64,000 bases of DNA. Source: Hydrogenophaga aromaticivorans (lineage in GTDB: Bacteria > Pseudomonadota > Gammaproteobacteria > Burkholderiales > Burkholderiaceae_C). The stretch is from the NCBI RefSeq assembly GCF_013387465.1, contig NZ_VYGV01000016.1, positions 540,446 through 604,445 of the forward strand. The letters run 5' to 3'. Positions 10,463 to 18,657 of the stretch are shown one piece after another. The position numbers and the translations under genes are program-made. The notes under the pieces are model-generated. The model made no database searches. It saw nothing but the letters and a program-made list of their open reading frames with translations, and was not told the DNA's origin. The stretch's first letter is position 1. Every line of letters begins with the position of its first letter.

Positions 10463-11418
10463 AACCCGAAAAAATTCTGTACGTTGACGACGAAGCCATT
10501 GCGCTGAAGTATTTCGAGCGGCTGGTCGGTCCGCTGGCCCCGGTGATCACCGCCCTCTCGGTCGAAGAAGGCCGGGCCGTGTTGCGCGAACACGGGGGCG
10601 AGATCGCCGTGCTGGTCTGCGACCAGCGCATGCCCGGCGAACGCGGCACCGAGCTGCTGCGGCACGCGCGCCAGTACCACCCCAACATCGTGCGCATGAT
10701 GACCACGGCCTACTCCGAGCTGGGCGAGGCCATCGATGCGATCAACACCGGTGAGATCTACCGCTACATCAGCAAACCCTGGGAGCTCGAGAGCCTGCGC
10801 GCCGACCTGAAGAACGCGCTGGAGCTGTCCGACCTGCGGGCCGAACGCAACGAGCTGCTGCACGACAAGCTGCTGGCGCAACAGGGCCAGCTGCTGGCCC
10901 AACGGATGGCCGCGCTGCTGATGGTGAGCGCGGCGGTGCAGCCGCAGGACCACGAAGCCGCGTTGTACCGCTTTGCCCAGGCCGCCATGGCCGGTGGCCC
11001 GGTGGCGCCCGCGGTGGACTGGAACCGGTGGGACCATGCCGACCTGCAGCAGGCGGAGGCGCGGCGGGGCGCGAGCGTGGCCGGGCATGTGCGCGACTGG
11101 CTGCAAAACTTTGGCGCCCGCCACGATGACACACAGGCCCTGAACGCGCTGGCGCAGGCGGTGGGCGGTGAACGCCTGGGCGACGCGGTCCGGTTGCCCG
11201 GAGCCGAGGCCTTCACCGCGCTGCTGGGTGCGGCGGTGGGCGAAACCGCCACGGGCGCGCAATGCGCCGGACTGGCGTGGCTGCTCTGGGTGGGTGGGCG
11301 TGCGCAGGTCGATGCGCAGGCGGATGGCTGGCGCGTGACGCTGGCGGAAGCGCCCACCATGCCGGCCGACTGGCTGGCCGATGCCATGGAGCGCCTGGGC
11401 GGCCATTCGCCCGGCTGA
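10459..11418 (+). CDS. phcQ: PhcQ-like response regulator
   Basis: This 319-aa protein has a receiver domain (ILYVDDEAIALKYF, Asp55 in LVCDQRMPG, Lys in ISKPWE) joined by a charged coiled coil (about 110-150) to a C-terminal region of unassigned fold. It has no helix-turn-helix. PhcQ of Ralstonia acts in the Phc pathway together with PhcR to control the LysR regulator PhcA. No LysR-type gene lies in this window, so a PhcA equivalent would have to be encoded elsewhere. The ATG at 10459 overlaps the phcR stop as ATGA and is chosen over longer readings for that reason. Confidence 0.8.
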   Translation: MKPEKILYVDDEAIALKYFERLVGPLAPVITALSVEEGRAVLREHGGEIAVLVCDQRMPGERGTELLRHARQYHPNIVRMMTTAYSELGEAIDAINTGEIYRYISKPWELESLRADLKNALELSDLRAERNELLHDKLLAQQGQLLAQRMAALLMVSAAVQPQDHEAALYRFAQAAMAGGPVAPAVDWNRWDHADLQQAEARRGASVAGHVRDWLQNFGARHDDTQALNALAQAVGGERLGDAVRLPGAEAFTALLGAAVGETATGAQCAGLAWLLWVGGRAQVDAQADGWRVTLAEAPTMPADWLADAMERLGGHSPG

Positions 11419-11427
11419 GTTCACCGA

Positions 11428-11444
11428 CCCCGGGGCTCCCGGGG
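11428..11444. terminator. Short GC hairpin between convergent phcQ and ohr
   Basis: A perfect 7-bp stem CCCCGGG / CCCGGGG with a 3-base loop lies 9 bases after the phcQ stop. There is no U-tract on either side, so it is a stability or pause element rather than a classical terminator. Confidence 0.4.
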
Positions 11445-11470
11445 CCGGTACGACCGATCCGGACGGTGGA

Positions 11471-11899
11471 TCAGACCACCGTGAGCGTCACGTCGATGTT
11501 GCCGCGGGTGGCGTTGGAGTAGGGGCAAACCTGGTGCGCGGTGTTCACCAGGTCTTCGGCCACGGCGCGGTCCAGGCCGGGCAGGCTCACCGCCAGGCGG
11601 GCCGCGATGCCGAAGCCGGCCGGGATCGGGCCGATGTCCACTTCGGCGTCGATCGACGCATCGGCTGGCACGGCGATCTTCTTCATGCTGGCCACGTGCT
11701 TGAGCGCGCCCATGAAGCAGGCCGAGTAGCCGGCAGCAAACAGCTGCTCGGGGTTGGTGGCGGTGCCGGCGCCACCCATGGCTTTGGGCGGGGTGAGCTT
11801 GATGTCGAGCAGACCGTCGTCGGTGCGCGAAGCGCCTTCACGGCCGCCGGTGGTGTGGGCACGGGCGGTGTAGAGCACTTTGTCGAGGGAGGTGGCCAT
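11471..11899 (-). CDS. ohr: Organic hydroperoxide resistance protein Ohr
   Basis: This is a 142-aa thiol peroxidase of the OsmC/Ohr family that reduces fatty-acid and other organic hydroperoxides in the cytoplasm. Both catalytic cysteines are present: Cys61 in [14 protein letters not shown] and Cys125 in [13 protein letters not shown]. The length and the N-terminus ([17 protein letters not shown]) are typical. It lies 53 bases downstream of ohrR on the same strand, so ohrR-ohr is a two-gene operon read from the operator at 12433-12458. Confidence 0.95.
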   Translation of the reverse strand: MATSLDKVLYTARAHTTGGREGASRTDDGLLDIKLTPPKAMGGAGTATNPEQLFAAGYSACFMGALKHVASMKKIAVPADASIDAEVDIGPIPAGFGIAARLAVSLPGLDRAVAEDLVNTAHQVCPYSNATRGNIDVTLTVV

Positions 11900-11952
11900 G
11901 GGGGTTCCTTTGAGGGTGGTTGCTTCAGCGAAGCGGGGTGAAAAAAACAGGA

Positions 11953-12414
11953 TCAGGCGGTGAGGCGGTTGCGCAGCGTCTGCACCTGGTGGGTCAGCGC
12001 CAGGGCTTCGGCCACGTCGCATTGCGAGGCCTGCAGCACGCAGCCCGGAATGCGCTGGGCACGGGTCTTGAGTTTTCGGCCGTCGGCGGTCAGGCGGATC
12101 AGCACGCGGCGCTCGTCGGTCGCATCGCGCAGCCGTGTGACCAGCCCGGCCGTCTCCATGCGTTTGAGCAGCGGTGTGAGCGTGCCGGAGTCGAGGTAGA
12201 GGCGTTCGCCGAGTTCCGACACGGCCACGCCGTCCTGCTCCCACAGCACCAGCAGGGCCAGGTACTGCGGGTAGGTCAGGCCCAGCTCGTCGAGCAGGGG
12301 TTTGTAGAGCTTGGTCATGGCCAGCGAGGCCGAATACAGCGCGAAGCAGAGCTGGTTGTCCAGCAGCAGGGCCTGCTCGGACAGGGTGTTGCGGGGGGTG
12401 TTGCGTGTGGCCAT
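11953..12414 (-). CDS. ohrR: MarR-family peroxide-sensing repressor OhrR
   Basis: This is a 153-aa winged-helix repressor. The sensing cysteine lies in [14 protein letters not shown] (Cys23), the position conserved in OhrR, with the wing [13 protein letters not shown] following the recognition helix. A further Cys ([13 protein letters not shown] region) suggests the two-Cys mode of Xanthomonas-type OhrR, though I cannot prove a disulfide. ATG 12414 is preferred; a TTG further upstream would put the start inside the operator. Oxidation by organic peroxides should release the operator and induce both ohrR and ohr. Confidence 0.93.
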   Translation of the reverse strand: MATRNTPRNTLSEQALLLDNQLCFALYSASLAMTKLYKPLLDELGLTYPQYLALLVLWEQDGVAVSELGERLYLDSGTLTPLLKRMETAGLVTRLRDATDERRVLIRLTADGRKLKTRAQRIPGCVLQASQCDVAEALALTHQVQTLRNRLTA

Positions 12415-12432
12415 GGGATGAACTGTAGTTGT

Positions 12433-12458
12433 CAATTAAATTGTGTGCAATTTAATTG
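12433..12458. promoter_or_regulatory. OhrR operator (perfect dyad)
   Basis: Perfect 11-bp inverted arms CAATTAAATTG and CAATTTAATTG are separated by TGTG, 18 bases upstream of the ohrR start. The AT-rich dyad stands out from the GC-rich surroundings and matches the known AT-rich OhrR operator type. It implies autoregulation of the ohrR-ohr operon. Confidence 0.85.
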
Positions 12459-12506
12459 CTAAAAACCATACTGAACAAATGGCCAAGCCGGAGTGAGATG
12501 GCCCTA

Positions 12507-12594
12507 CCCAGGGCACCGCGGAACCGGCTTTGCCGGGCCGCCAGTGCCGCCCCCTTGAGGGGGTGACGCGCGAAGCGCGGCGCAGGGGTGGGCC
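12507..12594 (-). repeat. 3'-end hairpin repeat, copy A
   Basis: This is a member of the repeat family with three stem segments: CCGGCTTTGCCGG, CCCCCTTGAGGGGG and a GCGCGAAGCGCG-type stem. It lies 4 bases beyond the srkA stop. Read in the direction of srkA it has the same polarity as the other copies in this window. Confidence 0.75.
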
Positions 12595-12598
12595 TTCC

Positions 12599-13654
12599 TC
12601 AAGCCATGAGAGGCGGGTTCTGCATCTCTTCGATCTGCTCCACCAGCATGTCCACCTGGCCCTGCCAGTAGTCGCGGCTGCCGAACCAGGGGAAGTTGAT
12701 CGGGAAGGCCGGGTCTTCCCAGCGCCGCGCGATCCAGGCGCTGTAGTGAATCAGGCGCAGCGTGCGCAGGGGCTCGATCAGCGCGAGCTCGCGGCGGTCG
12801 AACAGGCGGAACTGTTCGTAGCCGTCGATCAGCGCGCCGAGCTGCTGGGTCTGCTGGCGCCGGTCGCCACTCAGCAGCATCCAGAGGTCCTGCACGGCCG
12901 GGCCGGTGCGCGCGTCGTCCAGGTCCACGAAATGCGGGCCGGCGCCGGGCTGGCCCTCGGGCGTCCAGAGGATGTTGCCGGGGTGGCAGTCGCCGTGCAG
13001 GCGGATGCACCGGATGCCGTCTTCATCGGCCGGTTGGTTCGCGCGCAGCACCGGGTGGGTTTCGATCAGCGTCAGCGCTTCTTCCAGCGCGGCGGTCCAG
13101 GCGGTCTGCACCTCGGGCGCAATGGCGTGGTGCTGCAGCAGCCAGTCGCGAGGCTCGTGACCGAAGCCGGCCACATCCAGTGGCGGGCGGGCCGCAAAGG
13201 AGCGCGCCGCGCCCACGCTGTGGATGCGCGCCAGAAAACGGCCGATCCACTCCAGCACTTCGAAGTCGTCCAGTTCGGGGCGCCGCCCGCCACGGCGCGG
13301 GCTCACCGCAAAGGCGAAACCGCCGAAGTGGTGCAGCGTCTGACCGTTGACCACCAGCGGCGGCACGGCCGGAATTTCGGCCGCCACCAGCTCGGCGGCG
13401 AAGGCGTGTTCTTCGGCGATCTGCGCATCGCTCCAGCGCTCCGGCCGGTAGAACTTGGCCACCACCTGCTCGTGGCCCTCGAACGGGCTTTCCAGGTGCA
13501 GCTGGTAGACCCGGTTCTCAAAGCTGTTGAGCGCACTCAGGCGGCCGTCGCTCCACAGGCCGATGGCGCCCAGGGCGTCCTGCACAACGTCGGGCGTGAG
13601 TGCGGTGTAAGGGTGCGTGGTGCGCTGGGCTGCAGGGGCGGGGGGCTGGGTCAT
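12599..13654 (-). CDS. srkA: Stress response kinase A (SrkA/YihE family)
   Basis: This 351-aa Ser/Thr protein kinase has an aminoglycoside-phosphotransferase-like fold. The catalytic loop IRLHGDCHPGNILW has Asp222, and the metal-binding segment is FVDLDDAR. The N-terminal lobe starts YTALTPDVVQDALGAIGL, typical of YihE/RdoA. In E. coli SrkA protects against envelope stress and MazEF-mediated death. ATG 13652-13654 gives the normal length. The gene is divergent from the K+ channel gene with a 39-bp gap, and its 3' end is marked by a hairpin repeat. Confidence 0.92.
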   Translation of the reverse strand: MTQPPAPAAQRTTHPYTALTPDVVQDALGAIGLWSDGRLSALNSFENRVYQLHLESPFEGHEQVVAKFYRPERWSDAQIAEEHAFAAELVAAEIPAVPPLVVNGQTLHHFGGFAFAVSPRRGGRRPELDDFEVLEWIGRFLARIHSVGAARSFAARPPLDVAGFGHEPRDWLLQHHAIAPEVQTAWTAALEEALTLIETHPVLRANQPADEDGIRCIRLHGDCHPGNILWTPEGQPGAGPHFVDLDDARTGPAVQDLWMLLSGDRRQQTQQLGALIDGYEQFRLFDRRELALIEPLRTLRLIHYSAWIARRWEDPAFPINFPWFGSRDYWQGQVDMLVEQIEEMQNPPLMA

Positions 13655-13693
13655 GGCTGCATTGTCGCCCGTGGCCCGTGCCAGAATCGGGCG

Positions 13694-14149
13694 ATGAAAC
13701 GATCGCGTCAACGCCGCCTGCACATCATGCGCCGCGGCCTCTGGTATTCGCTCGCGCTGTGTCTGTGGATCCTGCTGATCGGGGGCGTCGGTTTCTGGTT
13801 GCTGGAGCCGGGCATCGACACGCTGCAGGACGGCCTTTGGCTGGCATTCACCACCGCCGCCACCGTGGGCTATGGCGACATGGTGCCGCGCACGCCCGCG
13901 GGGCGCGCCTTTGCCGTGTTGGTGGTGCTGCTGGGGCTGGCGGTGCTGTCGCTGGTGACGGCTTCGCTGGCGGCGATCTTTGTTGAGCAGGAAGTGCAAG
14001 ACGAAGTGGTGGCTGAAGAGATGCAGATCGAACATGAGCTGATGCGAGAAATCCGCGCGTTGCGTGCCCAGGTGCAGAGCTTGCAGGACCGCATGGGGCC
14101 TTCGTCGCCCACCCCAGACAAACCCCAGAACCAGCAGGTCCGTCCGTGA
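13694..14149 (+). CDS. Two-TM potassium channel
   Basis: This 151-aa membrane protein has a first helix at about 15-37, a pore helix with selectivity filter TVGYGD at 57-62, and a second helix at about 70-97. The filter is fully canonical for K+ selectivity. A charged coiled coil (about 98-135) follows, which probably assembles the tetramer. There is no RCK or cyclic-nucleotide domain, so gating is not evident. Its stop overlaps the start of the downstream methyltransferase, so the two are translationally coupled. Confidence 0.88.
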   Translation: MKRSRQRRLHIMRRGLWYSLALCLWILLIGGVGFWLLEPGIDTLQDGLWLAFTTAATVGYGDMVPRTPAGRAFAVLVVLLGLAVLSLVTASLAAIFVEQEVQDEVVAEEMQIEHELMREIRALRAQVQSLQDRMGPSSPTPDKPQNQQVRP

Positions 14150-15039
14150 AACCATCCAAGACACACAAGCCGCCGCAGAAAACCCTGCAGGAACAGCTGC
14201 CCGAACTGCGCGAAGGCCAGTCGGTCGAGCTGCTGAAGGAGCTGCACATCCTCACGCGCGAGGGCAAGCTCAACCAGGACACGCGGCGCAAGCTCAAGCA
14301 GGTCTACCACCTGGTGCAGTTCATCGAGCCGCTGCTGGCCTCGGTGCTGAAGGAGCGCGGCGACGTGACACTGGCCGACCACGGGGCCGGCAAGTCGTAC
14401 CTGGGCTTCATCCTCTACGACCTGTTTTTCAAGGCCAAGCCGGTGGGCTGGGTGTACGGCGTCGAGTCGCGCACGGAGCTGGTGGAGAAGTCGGCCGCGC
14501 TGGCGGCCCACCTGGGCTTTGAGCGCATGCGCTTCCTGGCCACCACCGTGCAGCAGGCGCTGACCGACCCGGACCTGCCGCCGACCTTCGACGTGGTGAC
14601 CGCGCTGCACGCCTGCGACACGGCGACCGATGACGCGATTGCCTTCGGCCTGGCCAAGCAGGCGCGCCACATGGTGCTGGTGCCGTGTTGCCAGGCCGAG
14701 GTGGCGAGTGTGATGCGCAGCAGCAAGGCACTGAACCTGTCGCGCACACCGCTGGCCGAACTCTGGCGCCACCCGCTGCACACGCGCGAGTTCGGCAGCC
14801 AGATCACCAACGTGCTGCGCTGCCTGCAGCTCGAAGCCCACGGCTACAGCGTGACCGTGACCGAGCTGGTGGGTTGGGAACACTCGATGAAGAACGAGCT
14901 GATCCTGGCGAGCAAGACCGGCCCCGGTCACCGCGCCCAGCGTGAGCGGGCGGGCGAACGGCTGCAGCAGGTGCTCGACGAACTGGGGTTGCAGGTGCTC
15001 CGGTCGCGCTTCGGCGTCGCCGAGCAAGCCGCCGCCTGA
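14146..15039 (+). CDS. SAM-dependent methyltransferase, Methyltransf_32-like
   Basis: This 297-aa protein has a SAM-binding motif LADHGAGKSYLGF at 76-88, an acidic VYGVESR loop, and the family-typical HACDTATD (155-162) and PCCQ (180-183) segments. The last two features place it in the methyltransferase group related to METTL25/RRNAD1. The substrate is unknown; a nucleic acid or protein target is plausible. The start is GTG 14146, overlapping the channel gene stop (GTGA), and the N-terminal 60 residues are a basic helical extension. Confidence 0.8.
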   Translation: MKPSKTHKPPQKTLQEQLPELREGQSVELLKELHILTREGKLNQDTRRKLKQVYHLVQFIEPLLASVLKERGDVTLADHGAGKSYLGFILYDLFFKAKPVGWVYGVESRTELVEKSAALAAHLGFERMRFLATTVQQALTDPDLPPTFDVVTALHACDTATDDAIAFGLAKQARHMVLVPCCQAEVASVMRSSKALNLSRTPLAELWRHPLHTREFGSQITNVLRCLQLEAHGYSVTVTELVGWEHSMKNELILASKTGPGHRAQRERAGERLQQVLDELGLQVLRSRFGVAEQAAA

Positions 15040-15069
15040 GCGGCTGTTTCCCTGGCGGGAGAGGCCCGC

Positions 15070-15672
15070 TTATTTGCCGGCGGGCTTGGGCACCGCCGGC
15101 TTGTTGCCGTTCGCTGGTGTGCTCACACCCAGGCGTGTGCCGATCGACTGTTCGAGCGTGCGCAGCTTGGTCTCGATGTTGCCGCGCGTGTCGGCCACGA
15201 GCTTGACCTGCAGCGACTGCTGCATCTCACCCAGGTGCTGCTGGTATTTGGCGTATTCCGGCGATTCGAGCAGGGTGACGATCTTGCGCAGCTCGTCTTC
15301 GGAGAACTTCTGATCGAGCACGGTGCCCACGGTGCTGGGGGCGAGCTGAATGGCGCGATTGCGCACCAGCGGCACGGCTTCATCCAGGTACTTTTTCGTA
15401 TCGGCCTGGATGTCTTTGGCCACGGCCTCCTGCTTGTCGGCGGCGACACGCGAGCGCAGGGCCACGGCCGCGCCGTCCAGCATCTCGGCCGCGGGCTGCT
15501 CAGCCAGTGTGCGGGCCAGCGATTCGATGCCCGGCTGCTGCAGTTTGAGCAGGCGGGTGACCAGCTCCTTTTTGGCCGGGGTGGAGGGGGTGGGGGCCTG
15601 TGCGCTTGCAGCGGTCGCGGTGAGCAGCAGTGCAAGGGACAGGGCGGCGGTGTTCAGCGATTTTTGGATCAT
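15070..15672 (-). CDS. DUF2059 periplasmic protein
   Basis: This is a 200-aa protein with a clear Sec signal peptide (MIQKSLNTAALSLALLLTA, cleavage near SAQA). The mature part is helical and contains the DUF2059 pattern (FSEDELRKIVTLLESPEYAKYQQ). The function is unknown; relatives are small secreted proteins. The C-terminus is Pro- and Gly-rich. ATG 15672 is chosen because it starts the signal peptide exactly. It converges with the methyltransferase gene with a 30-bp gap. Confidence 0.85.
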   Translation of the reverse strand: MIQKSLNTAALSLALLLTATAASAQAPTPSTPAKKELVTRLLKLQQPGIESLARTLAEQPAAEMLDGAAVALRSRVAADKQEAVAKDIQADTKKYLDEAVPLVRNRAIQLAPSTVGTVLDQKFSEDELRKIVTLLESPEYAKYQQHLGEMQQSLQVKLVADTRGNIETKLRTLEQSIGTRLGVSTPANGNKPAVPKPAGK

Positions 15673-15876
15673 GCGGCATGTTACCCACAAAGCGGCGGCG
15701 CTCTGGAGACGCATGTAACCAGAATGAGGCATTTGTGACCGTGGGGCCCGGTCTCGAACCCAGCATTGACGCCTCGCTCCGGTAAGACCGTGGGATGCGC
15801 AGGATGTAACCGACCCAGGTGTTCAAGCGTTTACGAGGGCTTTACCATCCGGGCTCCCTTTCTGGAGTGAGTGCCC

Positions 15877-17067
15877 ATGTTTTCCGATGTCAATTTCCTG
15901 CTCCAGTCCATGGCCTGGCCACTGGTGCTGCTGCTGGCCTGGTTTGTGGGCGAGCGCCTGCACGAGGCCGCCAGTGTGCCGCGCGTGAGCAGTTATGTGG
16001 CGGTGGGCCTGGTGGCAAGCCTGTTTGATCTGCCCGGTCTCACCAACGCCGTGCCGGGGCTGCCGTTTCTGGCCAACGTGGCGCTTTCGCTGATCCTGTT
16101 CGAGCTCGGCTACCGCATCAACCTGCGCTGGTTCCGCCACAACCCCTGGGTGCTGGCGCTGGGCCTGGTGGAATCGGTGGTCACCTTCATGGCCGTCTAC
16201 CTGGCCACGGGTTGGTTCGACCTGCCGACCGAGACCCGCCTCATCATCGCGGCCTTGTCGGTTTCTGCCTCGCCCGCGGGCATCGTGCGCGTGGCCAACG
16301 AACTGCGCAGCGCCGGCCAGGTGACCGAGCGCGTCATGCACCTGTGCGCGATCAACTGCCTGGTCTCGGTGCTCGTGCTCAATCTGGTGGTGGGCTACTG
16401 GCACCTGAGCACCTCGGGCGACCTGGTGATGGCGGCGTTCGGCAGCATCCACGTGCTGGGCACATCGGTGGCGGTGGGCGCGCTGCTGGGCGTGGCCGGT
16501 CCCTGGCTGCTGCGCTCGCAGCGCATCCAGGAGCGCGACGTGACGCTGGTGTTTGCGCTGGCGGTGGTGTTGCTCACCACCATGGCCTACGGGCTCAAGC
16601 TGTCGCCGCTGCTGGCGGCGCTCACGTTCGGCATCGTTGCGCGCGAGCGCCGCGTGCACCTGACCAATGCGCAGCGCGGCTTCGGGACAGCGGGCGACCT
16701 GCTCACGGTGTTTCTCTTCGTTTACATCGCCGCGCTGCTGGACTGGACCGATGTCTGGGGCGGCATGCTGCTCGGCCTGGCGCTGATCATCGTGCGCACC
16801 GCGTCCAAGGTGGCCTGCAGTCTGGCGGCGGCGCGGCTGTCGGGCATCACCGAGCGCAAGGGGCTGCTCACCGGGCTCGCGCTCACGCCCATGTCGGCCT
16901 TTGCCATCCTGCTGCTGGAACAGAGCCGGCTGTACGGCTTCGACCCGGCCCGGCAGGTGCTGGCGGTCATGGCCGGCATGATGCTGGTGCAGGAGCTGTT
17001 CGGGCCGCTGGTGACCCAGCGCAGCCTGATGGCCGCGCACGAAACCCACGTCACGAAAGAGGGCTGA
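15877..17067 (+). CDS. CPA2-type cation:proton antiporter
   Basis: This 396-aa integral membrane protein has about twelve hydrophobic helices and the Na+/H+ exchanger fold (LILFELGYRINLRWF, VSASPAGIVRVANELRSAGQ, LSPLLAALTFGIVARERR). There is no C-terminal TrkA-N domain, unlike KefB/C, so it is a stand-alone exchanger. ATG 15877 is preceded by GGAG at a good distance and is preferred over the GTG 6 bases upstream. The next gene starts 3 bases after its stop, implying co-transcription with the ybdK-type ligase. Confidence 0.88.
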   Translation: MFSDVNFLLQSMAWPLVLLLAWFVGERLHEAASVPRVSSYVAVGLVASLFDLPGLTNAVPGLPFLANVALSLILFELGYRINLRWFRHNPWVLALGLVESVVTFMAVYLATGWFDLPTETRLIIAALSVSASPAGIVRVANELRSAGQVTERVMHLCAINCLVSVLVLNLVVGYWHLSTSGDLVMAAFGSIHVLGTSVAVGALLGVAGPWLLRSQRIQERDVTLVFALAVVLLTTMAYGLKLSPLLAALTFGIVARERRVHLTNAQRGFGTAGDLLTVFLFVYIAALLDWTDVWGGMLLGLALIIVRTASKVACSLAAARLSGITERKGLLTGLALTPMSAFAILLLEQSRLYGFDPARQVLAVMAGMMLVQELFGPLVTQRSLMAAHETHVTKEG

Positions 17068-17070
17068 ACG

Positions 17071-18198
17071 ATGCCATTGGAGACCTTCAAATCCTCGCAG
17101 TCGCTGACCATGGGCGTGGAGCTGGAACTGCAGCTCGTCAACACCTACGACATGGACCTCTCCAGCAGTGCCAACGACCTGCTGGAGCTGCTGCGGCGCA
17201 AGCCCTTCCCGGGCGTGGTCACGCCCGAGATGACGCAGAGCATGATCGAGATCGCGACCGACATCCAGACCGAACACGGCCCGCTGCTGGCGCAGCTGCG
17301 CGAGATCCGCGACACGCTGGTGCGAGCGGGCGACCGGCTCAACATCGAGATCGCGGGCGGTGGCACGCACCCGTTCCAGCGCTGGTTCGAGCAGCGCATC
17401 TTCTCCAAGCCGCGTTTCGAGCAGCTCTCGGGCCTGTACGGCTACCTCGCCAAACAGTTCACCGTGTTCGGCCAGCACGTGCACATCGGCTGCGCGTCGC
17501 CCGACGAAGCGCTGTTCCTGCTGCACTCGCTCAACCGCTACGTGCCGCACTTCATCGCGCTCTCGGCCTCGTCGCCGTTCTTCCAGGGTGTGGACACGCT
17601 GTTCGACTCGGCGCGGCTGAATTCGGTGTTCGCCTTCCCGCTCAGCGGCCGCGCGCCCTTCACCCTGAGCTGGGACGAGTTCGCCAACGTGTACTTCACC
17701 AAGATGGAGAGCACCGGCGTGGTCAAGTCCATGAAAGACTTCTACTGGGATATCCGGCCCAAGCCCGAGTACGGCACGATCGAGCTGCGTGTGTGCGACA
17801 CGCCGCTGACCGTGGAACGCGCCGCCGGCCTGGCGTGTTACCTGCAGGCGCTGTGCCGCCACCTGCTGGAACGCACCGAGGCGCCACCCGAAGAAGACGA
17901 CTACCTCGTCTACACCTACAACCGCTTCCAGGCCTGCCGCTTCGGGCTCGACGGCATGATGGTCAACCCCAAGACGCGCGAGCAGATCAGCATCCGCGAG
18001 GACGTCCTGGCCACCTTGCGCCACCTGGGGTCGCACGCCGAAGCGCTGAACTCACAGGTGGCGTTGGACGAGATCGAACGCACCGCCGCGCGCGATGGCA
18101 ACCACGCCAGTTTCCTGCGCAAGCAATACGCCGCCAGCGGCAGCGTGCAGAGTGTGGTGCGTGCGAGCGTGGACGCTTTGCGCAGCGGCCCCGGCTGA
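17071..18198 (+). CDS. Carboxylate-amine ligase YbdK family (GCS2)
   Basis: This 375-aa enzyme belongs to the glutamate-cysteine ligase 2 family. It starts with the characteristic substrate motif [13 protein letters not shown] and includes [22 protein letters not shown] and [21 protein letters not shown]. Family members join glutamate to amine or amino-acid acceptors with ATP; weak gamma-glutamylcysteine synthesis is known for E. coli YbdK. The partner substrate here is unknown. Close coupling to an antiporter invites the idea of a glutathione-linked transport role, but that is speculation. Confidence 0.88.
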   Translation: MPLETFKSSQSLTMGVELELQLVNTYDMDLSSSANDLLELLRRKPFPGVVTPEMTQSMIEIATDIQTEHGPLLAQLREIRDTLVRAGDRLNIEIAGGGTHPFQRWFEQRIFSKPRFEQLSGLYGYLAKQFTVFGQHVHIGCASPDEALFLLHSLNRYVPHFIALSASSPFFQGVDTLFDSARLNSVFAFPLSGRAPFTLSWDEFANVYFTKMESTGVVKSMKDFYWDIRPKPEYGTIELRVCDTPLTVERAAGLACYLQALCRHLLERTEAPPEEDDYLVYTYNRFQACRFGLDGMMVNPKTREQISIREDVLATLRHLGSHAEALNSQVALDEIERTAARDGNHASFLRKQYAASGSVQSVVRASVDALRSGPG

Positions 18199-18331
18199 GG
18201 CTGGCACTGCGCCACGGACACAGGGCTGGAATAAGCGGGGTGATTCCGGCCCATCTCCGGGCTTGTCAGGCAAACACCTACAGCGTGATTGGGGGTGCGC
18301 TGACTTAACGTTTTGAAACAGGATGAATACA

Positions 18332-18350
18332 GTTTGTCACATCGACAAAC
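18332..18350. promoter_or_regulatory. Small inverted repeat upstream of 89-aa gene
   Basis: Perfect 7-bp arms GTTTGTC and GACAAAC, spaced by 5 bases, lie 37 bases before the next start in a locally AT-rich stretch. A regulator site is possible; no family can be assigned. Confidence 0.35.
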
Positions 18351-18387
18351 GAATTGTTATTCACCCCTTTTTCCGCAGGACACCGCC

Positions 18388-18657
18388 ATGAACTCGATCC
18401 ACAGCCGCCTCAACCCCTTCGTCCTCATGCTCGATCCGGAAGCCGTGATCAGCGCCATGGAAGACAGCAAGATGCTGCGCAGCCTGCGCCAGCGCATCTG
18501 CCGTCCGCTGGACAAGCCCCTGATCCCCAAGACCCACACCATCGACCGCATCGCCCTGCGCGACTACGACGCCGTGATCGACGCCGAAGAGTTCATGGAT
18601 TCGGGTGTCCACTTCTACGCCGAAGCCCAGCCGGCGCTCCAGGCGGCGGTGCACTGA
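18388..18657 (+). CDS. Conserved small hypothetical protein
   Basis: This 89-aa soluble, slightly charged protein begins MNSIHSRLNPFVLMLDPEAVISAMEDSKMLRSLRQRICRPLDK. I do not recognise a named family. A GCAGGA Shine-Dalgarno-like sequence precedes ATG 18388, codon use looks genuine, and an AT-rich, dyad-containing leader lies upstream. The stop codon abuts, with no spacer, the stop of the convergent ABC permease gene. Confidence 0.6.
   Translation: MNSIHSRLNPFVLMLDPEAVISAMEDSKMLRSLRQRICRPLDKPLIPKTHTIDRIALRDYDAVIDAEEFMDSGVHFYAEAQPALQAAVH

Noticed and set aside
15745..15790. tRNA-like string GGTCTCGAACCC
   Set aside because: No acceptor or anticodon stem could be formed around it; not a tRNA gene.
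15823..18036. 737-codon open frame on the minus strand
   Set aside because: Antisense to the antiporter and ybdK-type genes, both of which have strong family motifs.
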